Source: an uncultured Eubacteriales bacterium (GTDB taxonomy: Bacteria > Bacillota > Clostridia > Oscillospirales > Oscillospiraceae). Taken from it: 17,755 bases of DNA. A program made the translations under genes and the position numbers. The first letter of the stretch is position 1. Each line of letters starts with the position of its first letter. This document shows, in pieces, positions 12,064-17,755 of the stretch. A model generated the notes under the pieces. The model made no database searches, was not told the origin of the DNA, and was given only the letters and a program-made list of their open reading frames with translations. The DNA is taken from positions 1 through 17,755 of the forward strand of contig USEU01000044.1 in NCBI GenBank assembly GCA_900553805.1, written 5' to 3'.

Positions 12064-14800
12064 ATTGCACGATCCTTGCGGCGCTGCCGGTGAGGGTCTT
12101 GGTGACGACGATCTGGCGGTCGATGCGCTGCTTCAGGTCGCTGACATGGGAGATGATGCCCACCAGGCGGTCGCCCTCGGTGAGGGTGAGCAGGGCCTTC
12201 ATGGCCTGGTTCAGGGCCTGGTCGTCCAGGGAGCCGAAGCCCTCGTCCACAAACATGGTATCCAGCCGGACGCCTCCCGCGCTGGACTGGATCACGTCGC
12301 TCAGACCCAGGGCCAGGGCCAGGGAGGCCAGGAAGGATTCGCCGCCGGACAGGCTCTTGACGCTGCGCTCGCTGCCGTTGCAGTGGTCGATGACATCCAG
12401 CTCCAGGCCGCTCTGGCTCTGGCGGTTCTCCGCCTCGGCGCGGCGCTTCAGCTCGTACTGGCCGTCGGTCATCACCGTCAGGCGCAGGTTGGCCCGACGG
12501 ATGATCTGCTCAAAATAGGTGGTCTGGACATAGGCCTCCAGGCTGAGCTTGGCCTTGCCCCGGACGGTGCCGCCCGCGGTATCGGCCAGGGCGCGCACCC
12601 AGGCATAGCGGCTTTCCAGGGCCGTCAGCGCCGCCAGCTGGCGGCGCAGGCCGGAAAGGGCGGCGGCGTTGGCGGCAATGCGGCCGTCGGCGCCTTCCTT
12701 TTGTGCCAGCTTTTCCCGGCGCTGGGTCTGGGCCTGGGTCTGGGCGTCCAGATCCGCCTGGACATCGATTTTCGGCGCGTCCTCCAGCTGCTGGCGCAGC
12801 TGCTGGGCGGCGGAGCGGGTGCGCAGCACCGCGTCGCTCTTCTCCCGCAGGGTCTGCCCGGCCTGCTCCGCCGCCCGGCGGAGCAGCTCCAGCCGCTGCC
12901 GCTTTTCCTCCAGCGCCTTCCGGGCGTCCCCCGCCGTGGGGAAGCGCAGCGCGAGGGCGGCGGCCTGGGCAGCGGCGGCTTCCCGGCGGGCGCAGAGGGC
13001 GCTTCTGTCCGCCGTCAGGGCGGCGATGGTTTTGTTCAGCGCTTCCAGCGCCTGGCGGGCGGCGGGGATGGCCCGCTCCGCTTCCGTCAGCCTGGTGCAG
13101 CGCGCTGCCTCCGCCTCGATCTGCCGGGTCAGGTCCTCCAGTTCTCCGCGGACCTGCTCGATTTCCTGGGGCAGCCGGGCTTCCTCCACCCCGGCCTCCT
13201 GCAATCCGGCCTCCAGCTGCTGCCGGGCAGCCGTGCCGGTGGAGCGCAGGGCGGCGCAGGCCTCGCTTTCGCGCCGCAGCGTCTCCCGGCTCCGGGCGGC
13301 GGCCTTCTGCGCCCGGCCCAGCGCCTCCTGGGTGGGCGCGCCGGGGGAGGGACAGGCGGGGGCGGGATGGTGAATGCTGCCGCATACCTTGCAGGGCTCG
13401 CCCTCCCGCAGCTCCAGGGCCAGCACCCCCGCCTGCTCGGCCAGAAACGCCTCGTTCATCTGAAAATAGCGGCGCTCCGCCTCCTGGGCGGCCTGGGCGG
13501 CGGCATGGTACTGCCGCTGCCTGCCGCGCAGCGCCTCCCGCAGGGCGGCGACGTGCTCCGATTGCGCCAGCGCGCCGCGCAGCTGCTTTTCCCGGCGCTG
13601 GGCCTGGGCCTGCCGGGCCAGCAGCTGCTCCCGCTTTGCCGGGGCGGCGCGCAGCTCCTCCGCGGCCTGCTCCTGCCGGGTCAGCGCCTGGGCGCGGGAC
13701 CGGGCCTGGGATTCCAGGGCGATGCGCCGGGTGTCGCTCCGGGTCAGCTCCGATTCCAGACCCTCCGCCTCCTGCCGCAGACCGTCCCGTTTTTCGTAGT
13801 CCGGCAGCTCGGCCTCCAGCAGGGTGAGCTCCCGGCCCAGCGCCTCCCGGTCCTTCGCCTTTTCCTCCGCCTGGGCCAGCGCTTCCTGGGCCTGGGCCTG
13901 CTCCCGGACCTGCCGGGCCAGGGCAGTTTCCAGCTCGCTCAGCGCGCCGCGCCTGCGCTGCTGCTCCCCGGCCAGCTCCAGCCGGGTATGGATGGCGCGC
14001 AGCTGCCCGTCCAGTGCGTCCACCGCCGCTTGCAGCTCCTGGGAGCGCTGCCGGTCCGCCTCCAGCAGCCCGGCGATCCGATCGGCGGCCTCCTGCGCCG
14101 GGAGCTTTCCCTGCCTTGCCGCCTCCAGGGAGGGGAACGCCGGGTCGTCCTCCGGGCACATCACCCCGGCGATATACTGCTCCACGCTTCTGCGCCCGGC
14201 GTCGCAGCGCTGGGCCAGGGCGGCGGCCTCCTGCTTCAGGTCGTCCTGTAAGCGCTGATACAGATCGGTTTTGAAAATCCGCCGGAAGATCTGCCGCCGC
14301 TCCTCGGTGGGGGCCAGCAGCAGCCGGAGAAAATCCCCCTGGGCGATCATGGCGATCTGCATGAATTGATTGCGGTCCAGCCCCAGAATGTCCCGGATGG
14401 CGTCGTTGACCTCCTGGAGCCGGGTGATGGGCGCTCCGGCGGGCAGCAGCAGGGTGGCCTCGGCGCTCTGCTCGGTGGTTCCCGTGCCGTGGAGCTTGGG
14501 CCGCTGATACCTGGGCACCCGGCGCACGGTGTAGCGCTGGCCCCGGCATTCAAATTCCAGCTCCACAAAGGTGGGTGTTTCCGGCGCGGCATATTTGGAG
14601 CGGAACATGCCGGGGCTGCGCTGGCCGCCGCTGGCCTCGCCGTACAGGGCGAAGGTGATGGCGTCGAACAGGGTGGTTTTTCCCGCCCCGGTGTCGCCGG
14701 TGATGAGGTACAGTCCGCTTTTCCCCAGCTCGTCCAGGGGCAGCGTCATCTCCCCGGCGTAGGGGCCGAAGGCACTGAGGGTAAGATTTAACGGCCGCAT
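12062..14800 (-). CDS. sbcC: SbcC, ATPase subunit of the SbcCD nuclease
   Basis: A 912-residue SMC/Rad50-like ATPase. Walker A GDTGAGKT (35-42) lies near the N-terminus. Two long coiled-coil arms, rich in Ala, Gln, Glu and Arg, run from about 180 to 780. A zinc-hook CKVC (Cys470, Cys473) sits in the middle, as expected for a hook joining two arms. The ABC signature LSGGE (817-821) and Walker B MFVDEG (Asp852, Glu853) close the C-terminus. With SbcD it forms an ATP-dependent nuclease that opens hairpins and processes DNA double-strand ends. The ATG at 14800 is chosen because AGGAGG lies 7 nt before it and the sbcD stop 2 nt before it; a GTG two codons upstream (14806) is possible but poorly spaced. 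Third gene of a tight minus-strand operon. Confidence 0.96.
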   Translation of the reverse strand: MRPLNLTLSAFGPYAGEMTLPLDELGKSGLYLITGDTGAGKTTLFDAITFALYGEASGGQRSPGMFRSKYAAPETPTFVELEFECRGQRYTVRRVPRYQRPKLHGTGTTEQSAEATLLLPAGAPITRLQEVNDAIRDILGLDRNQFMQIAMIAQGDFLRLLLAPTEERRQIFRRIFKTDLYQRLQDDLKQEAAALAQRCDAGRRSVEQYIAGVMCPEDDPAFPSLEAARQGKLPAQEAADRIAGLLEADRQRSQELQAAVDALDGQLRAIHTRLELAGEQQRRRGALSELETALARQVREQAQAQEALAQAEEKAKDREALGRELTLLEAELPDYEKRDGLRQEAEGLESELTRSDTRRIALESQARSRAQALTRQEQAAEELRAAPAKREQLLARQAQAQRREKQLRGALAQSEHVAALREALRGRQRQYHAAAQAAQEAERRYFQMNEAFLAEQAGVLALELREGEPCKVCGSIHHPAPACPSPGAPTQEALGRAQKAAARSRETLRRESEACAALRSTGTAARQQLEAGLQEAGVEEARLPQEIEQVRGELEDLTRQIEAEAARCTRLTEAERAIPAARQALEALNKTIAALTADRSALCARREAAAAQAAALALRFPTAGDARKALEEKRQRLELLRRAAEQAGQTLREKSDAVLRTRSAAQQLRQQLEDAPKIDVQADLDAQTQAQTQRREKLAQKEGADGRIAANAAALSGLRRQLAALTALESRYAWVRALADTAGGTVRGKAKLSLEAYVQTTYFEQIIRRANLRLTVMTDGQYELKRRAEAENRQSQSGLELDVIDHCNGSERSVKSLSGGESFLASLALALGLSDVIQSSAGGVRLDTMFVDEGFGSLDDQALNQAMKALLTLTEGDRLVGIISHVSDLKQRIDRQIVVTKTLTGSAARIVQ

Positions 14801-14802
14801 GG

Positions 14803-15927
14803 TCACGCCTCCTGTTCTTTCGCCAGCAGCTCTTCCAGAAAGGTGCGCTGCTGGGGCGACATGGGCTGGTTGTTCTGCTGCTCATACAGCTCCGCGAACA
14901 GCGCCAGGGGGGAGCGCAGCGCCTGGCCGGGCGCTTCGATCCGGCCGGTGGCCCGGGTGCGGGCATTGTCGTAGTCCAGCTTCATCAGATTGTGGTAGAC
15001 GGCGCGCAGCTTCCCCAGGGCGTCGGGGATGTCCTGCTCGTCGGTCAGGGTGATATGCACATAGTCCTCGCGCTTCCCGGCGTAGGATTCTGCGGCTGTC
15101 AGCGCCTCAAAGCTGCCCCGCAGCTCCACCATGTCCCGCAGGGGCGTCAGGGGAACGGTGCGCAGCCGCAGGTCGCCCTTCTCCCTCAGCTCCGCCACGG
15201 TGACGCTCTTGCGGTCGCCCGCCTCGGAGAAGGAATATTTCAGCGGCGTGCCGCAGTAGCGCAGCTTCGGCGCGCCGCAGCTCTGGGGGGAGTGGAGGTG
15301 GCCCAGGGCCACATAGTCAAAGGGGGCGAACACCGCCCCATCCACATTGTCCGCGCCTCCCACGGAAATTTCCTCGGATTCCGACCGGGCCGCCCCGGTG
15401 ACAAACTGGTGGGTGACGAGAATATTGCGCTTCCGCTGGTCCAGCTCCAGGTGGGCCACCGCCGCGCCCAGAGCGTCGGTATAGGTGTCGATGGTCTCCT
15501 CCGGGAACACCCGGCGGACGTGGGCGGGCTTGATGAAGGGCAGCAGGTACACCGCCGCCGTGCCGAATTCGTCCGTCAGCTCCACCGGCCGGACGCGGCC
15601 GTCGTACACCGGGCTGAGGTGGATGCCCGCCCGGCTCAGCAGGTGGGCGGCAAAGGCGATCCGCTCCGGCGAATCGTGGTTGCCGCTGATGACAAAGATG
15701 TGGGGCGTCAGCTCCGCCAGCCCCACCAGGAACCGGTCAAACAGCGCCACCGCCTCCGCCGAGGGCACCGCCTTGTCATACACGTCCCCCGCGATCATCA
15801 CCCCATCCGGGGCCTCCGCCCGGACGATGGCGAGGATTTTGTTCAGGATATCCTCCTGATCTTCCATCAGGGAAAATTCATTCAGCCGTTTCCCCAGATG
15901 GAGGTCCGACAGGTGCACCAGCTTCAT
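14803..15927 (-). CDS. sbcD: SbcD, nuclease subunit of the SbcCD complex
   Basis: A 374-residue metallophosphoesterase (Mre11 family). Metal-binding motifs occur in order: SDLHLG (Asp8, His10), GDVYD (Asp48), GNHDS (Asn83, His84), VTHQF (His173) and GHLHSP (His210, His212), all intact. The C-terminal capping region (about 275-374) follows the usual SbcD plan. It supplies the Mn-dependent exo- and endonuclease activity, gated by SbcC ATP hydrolysis. The start codon overlaps the stop of the upstream fliB-like gene (ATGA, 15924-15927), and sbcC follows after 2 nt, so all three are probably co-transcribed. Confidence 0.96.
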   Translation of the reverse strand: MKLVHLSDLHLGKRLNEFSLMEDQEDILNKILAIVRAEAPDGVMIAGDVYDKAVPSAEAVALFDRFLVGLAELTPHIFVISGNHDSPERIAFAAHLLSRAGIHLSPVYDGRVRPVELTDEFGTAAVYLLPFIKPAHVRRVFPEETIDTYTDALGAAVAHLELDQRKRNILVTHQFVTGAARSESEEISVGGADNVDGAVFAPFDYVALGHLHSPQSCGAPKLRYCGTPLKYSFSEAGDRKSVTVAELREKGDLRLRTVPLTPLRDMVELRGSFEALTAAESYAGKREDYVHITLTDEQDIPDALGKLRAVYHNLMKLDYDNARTRATGRIEAPGQALRSPLALFAELYEQQNNQPMSPQQRTFLEELLAKEQEA

Positions 15928-16919
15928 TTCAGTCCCTCCAGCATTCCCAGCAGCCGGGCGTCGGTAAAGGCCCGGTTTTCGGCGGCGGCGTCCAGGAGCG
16001 CGTCCACGTTGTCCGCGTCGTTTTCGATCTCCTTGGAGAATAGCTGGGCGTTTTCCGTAAAGCTTCCGCCCAGGCTCCCCACCAGCAGGCAGGCGATCAC
16101 GATGAATTTCGCCCGGCCCATGATGTCAAAATCCGAAATGGCTTGCAGCCAGTACCGCTCCGCCAGATACCGGGCCAGAGCGGCGGCCTCCGGCGGCAGG
16201 CGGGTGGGCGCGGGCGCTTCCAGCAGCGCCGCCCACCGGGGGGTGAGGATTTCCAGCTCCCGGAAGAAGCGGAAAAAGCCCGCCCGGTCCGGGGGCTGGG
16301 CCATGGCGCCGGCGGTCTCCAGGACGGCGGCGGGGTCGAATTCCCCCAGCGCCCCCGCGTCCAGCCCCTGCTGCGCCCAGGCGCCGCAGAAAAGCAGCAG
16401 CGCCAGCGCCTGCCCCGGCTCCCACTTGGCAAGGACTTCCAGCGCCCGGGCGCGGCTCTGCTTCAAAACCGCCATGTCCGCCGGGTCATACTCCGGCGCT
16501 TCCCCGCCGGGCAAAGTGAACCGCACCGCCGCAGCGGCAGGGGCAGTGAGGATCAGCCGGGCGGCCTCCGGGCAGCTCAGCTCCAGTCCCAGCTCCAAAA
16601 AATCGCCGTAGTCGTGGCGCAGCCGGGGAAATTCCCGGCAGACCCGGCACAGCGCCGCCTCCCCCAGCTCCGCCTGAATGCGGCACAGCCCGTCGGCCCG
16701 CCACATGGGGCAGCGGCCGTTCTCCGCCGCCATCTGCACGCCCCAGGGCGTATCCCGCAGCACCTGCCGCAGCCGGTCCCCCAGCGGGCCGGTCAGCGCC
16801 CGATACCGGGCCGCTGCCGCTTCGTCCACATCCACGTCCCATTCCTTGCAGCAGCTGTCCGGGCAGGCGGATGCCAGACAGCGGAAGCGGTCATAATAGC
16901 TTGGCTTTGTCGCGTCCAT
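15924..16919 (-). CDS. FliB-like cysteine-cluster protein (flagellin lysine N-methylase family)
   Basis: A 331-residue protein with the family's cysteine pattern: CLASACPDSCC (Cys14, 19, 23, 24), CPMWRADGLC (70, 79), CRVC (91, 94) and LSCPEA (116). These likely bind iron or an Fe-S cluster. The founding member, Salmonella FliB, methylates flagellin lysines, but homologues are widespread in non-motile Clostridia. No flagellar gene is present here, so the methylase function is doubtful. The ATG giving MDATKPSYYDRF follows a GGGGG stretch (complement of 16927-16931) with A-rich spacing. A longer frame from 16967 would run through a hairpin and has no ribosome binding site. First gene of the operon with sbcD and sbcC; a DNA-repair link is only guilt by association. 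Confidence 0.82.
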   Translation of the reverse strand: MDATKPSYYDRFRCLASACPDSCCKEWDVDVDEAAAARYRALTGPLGDRLRQVLRDTPWGVQMAAENGRCPMWRADGLCRIQAELGEAALCRVCREFPRLRHDYGDFLELGLELSCPEAARLILTAPAAAAVRFTLPGGEAPEYDPADMAVLKQSRARALEVLAKWEPGQALALLLFCGAWAQQGLDAGALGEFDPAAVLETAGAMAQPPDRAGFFRFFRELEILTPRWAALLEAPAPTRLPPEAAALARYLAERYWLQAISDFDIMGRAKFIVIACLLVGSLGGSFTENAQLFSKEIENDADNVDALLDAAAENRAFTDARLLGMLEGLK

Positions 16920-16932
16920 TTTTTTGCCCCCT

Positions 16933-16967
16933 GAAAACAGTGACCCATTCCCGGGGGAACAGGTCAC
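16933..16967 (-). terminator. Probable terminator between the coiled-coil gene and the fliB-like gene
   Basis: On the minus strand GTGACC-TG-TTCCC-CC-GGGAA-TG-GGTCAC (16967-16940) forms a 6+5 bp stem with a small symmetrical internal loop, followed by TGTTTT. It lies 22 nt after the stop of the gene at 16989 and just before the fliB-like ribosome binding site. A protein-binding dyad is an alternative. Confidence 0.5.
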
Positions 16968-16988
16968 ATCTTTTATGTATCCGAATGG

Positions 16989-17534
16989 TCATGCCTGGGC
17001 GTCCTGGCCCTCGTCCAGGGCCTGTACCGCCCCCACGGCCTCCCGCACGGTGCGCCGTCCGGCGTCCATGGCGTCCTGAAGCTGCTCCAGCTGCTCGCGC
17101 AGCCGGGCGGAGAGCTGGGCGATCTGCCCGGCGGCATCCTCTACCTGGGAGCCGGTCTGGTCCAGCACCTGGGCGGCCTGACGGCTCAGCTGCCTGGCCC
17201 GCTCCCGGGCGGTGCGCTCCACCCGCTCGGCCCGGCGATAGGCCTCCAGCTCGGGCCCTGTGGGAGCCGCCCCCGGGTGCCCGGCCTGCTGCTCCAGCTG
17301 GGCCACCCGCTCCTTCAGCGCGGCATTCTCCGCCCGCGCGGCGCTCAGCTCCTTTTCCAGCTGCGCGACCCGCCCGGCGTCCAGCGTATCCTGCTTGCCC
17401 CGCAGATACTCCAGCTCATTGGTCAGCTGGGCCACTTGGGAGGCATGCCTGTTATTCATGAATTCCATATAGCGGACCACGTCCTGCCGGTTAAAGCCGT
17501 TAAAAGAGGAGCGAAACTGATTGGGCTGTTCCAT
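16989..17534 (-). CDS. DivIVA-like coiled-coil protein
   Basis: A 181-residue cytoplasmic protein. The N-terminal segment FRSSFNGFNRQDVVRYMEFMNNR (given here in outline: FNGFNRQDV then VRYMEFM) resembles the membrane-curvature-binding N-terminus of DivIVA/GpsB proteins. The rest is coiled coil, with heptad-like VAQLEKELSAARAENAALK and LSARLREQLEQLQDAM, broken by a Gly/Pro-rich hinge near residues 85-95 (GHPGAAPTGP). Such proteins organise the cell pole or septum. ATG at 17534 (10 nt after AGGAGG) and GTG at 17537 (7 nt) are both possible starts. It has its own strong promoter, and a hairpin separates it from the fliB-like operon. The DivIVA relationship is a judgement by eye, not certain. Confidence 0.75.
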   Translation of the reverse strand: MEQPNQFRSSFNGFNRQDVVRYMEFMNNRHASQVAQLTNELEYLRGKQDTLDAGRVAQLEKELSAARAENAALKERVAQLEQQAGHPGAAPTGPELEAYRRAERVERTARERARQLSRQAAQVLDQTGSQVEDAAGQIAQLSARLREQLEQLQDAMDAGRRTVREAVGAVQALDEGQDAQA

Positions 17535-17569
17535 CACCGAAAATCCTCCTGATGCGCCTGATTTCCTCG

Positions 17570-17598
17570 ATTATATCACAGGAAAAGAAAGAAAACAA
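17570..17598 (-). promoter_or_regulatory. Promoter of the coiled-coil gene
   Basis: On the minus strand TTGTTT (complement of 17593-17598) and TATAAT (complement of 17570-17575) have a 17-bp spacer. The -10 box is extended by TG (TGATATAAT). About 36 nt upstream of the start codon. Confidence 0.82.
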
Positions 17599-17653
17599 CC
17601 GTTTCTTTCTGCGATTCCCGGGGCTCACGGGAAAAAATTTCCCCCTCCGCCTC

Positions 17654-17682
17654 TTTACAAACCGCGCCAAATCTGCTATAAT
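17654..17682 (+). promoter_or_regulatory. Promoter of the tRNA-Arg gene
   Basis: TTTACA (17654-17659) and a perfect TATAAT (17677-17682), spacer 17 bp, 20 nt before the first base of the tRNA. Confidence 0.88.
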
Positions 17683-17702
17683 ACATCCGCTGAAAAGAGT
17701 AT

Positions 17703-17755
17703 GCGCCAGTGGCTCAATGGATAGAGCATCGGATTCCGGTTCCGAGGGTTGGGGG
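17703..17755 (+). tRNA. tRNA-Arg (anticodon CCG), 5' part
   Basis: The gene starts GCGCCAG (acceptor strand), TG, D-stem GCTC/GAGC around AATGGATA, then anticodon stem TCGGA/TCCGA with loop TTCCGGT, giving anticodon CCG, which reads the Arg codon CGG. The window ends in the variable/T-arm region, so the T-arm and the 3' acceptor strand are missing. CGG is used often in the genes of this window. Confidence 0.92.

Noticed and set aside
12065..14251. 728-codon open frame on the plus strand opposite sbcC
   Set aside because: Antisense of a complete SbcC. The Leu/Gln/Gly-rich low-complexity translation comes from the coiled-coil codons.
16920..16967. Longer N-terminus for the FliB-like protein
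   Set aside because: It would translate through a hairpin that probably ends the upstream gene and has no ribosome binding site. The family-like sequence begins at MDATKPSYYDRF.

Overview
The window is GC-rich DNA. Its tightly packed operons, strong AGGAGG-type ribosome binding sites, ATGA start/stop overlaps and protein families suggest a Clostridia member of the Oscillospiraceae (Flavonifractor/Oscillibacter-like). This rests on codon use, gene families and the look of the intergenic repeats; no database was searched.

Layout, left to right. (1) The 3' end of gap (glyceraldehyde-3-phosphate dehydrogenase) with a strong terminator. (2) A 0.65-kb gene-free stretch full of short palindromic repeats, ending in a good promoter. 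(3) A four-gene plus-strand operon (903-4373) in which every junction is a 4-nt ATGA overlap: OmpR-type response regulator, HAMP histidine kinase, a divergent PlsY-like acyltransferase, and a MurG/MGDG-synthase-type glycosyltransferase. It looks like a lipid or glycolipid remodelling operon that carries its own two-component system. (4) A second repeat cluster (4391-4893). (5) An M18 aminopeptidase on the minus strand. (6) A 0.9-kb repeat-only region (6175-7081). (7) A minus-strand M3 oligoendopeptidase F, divergent from (8) a second two-component system (9008-11847) whose kinase has a large multi-membrane-segment sensor. (9) A 161-bp MITE-like palindromic element and a terminator between converging genes. 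(10) A minus-strand operon fliB-like / sbcD / sbcC (SbcCD DNA-end nuclease). (11) A DivIVA-like coiled-coil gene. (12) The 5' part of a tRNA-Arg(CCG) gene with its own consensus promoter.

The genes themselves are mostly ordinary housekeeping and signalling genes. The unusual material lies between them. The three intergenic regions of the left 7 kb hold a mosaic repeat family, organised like the BIME elements of enterobacteria: conserved linkers join two hairpins whose arms differ completely between copies but still pair. Copies sit in head-to-head and tail-to-tail pairs. Some carry a 51-53 nt hairpin cassette at the same internal position in different repeat contexts, which suggests a very small element moving within the repeats. 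Nearly identical inverted copies of one such repeat flank the lipid/two-component operon. No transposase for these repeats is present in the window.
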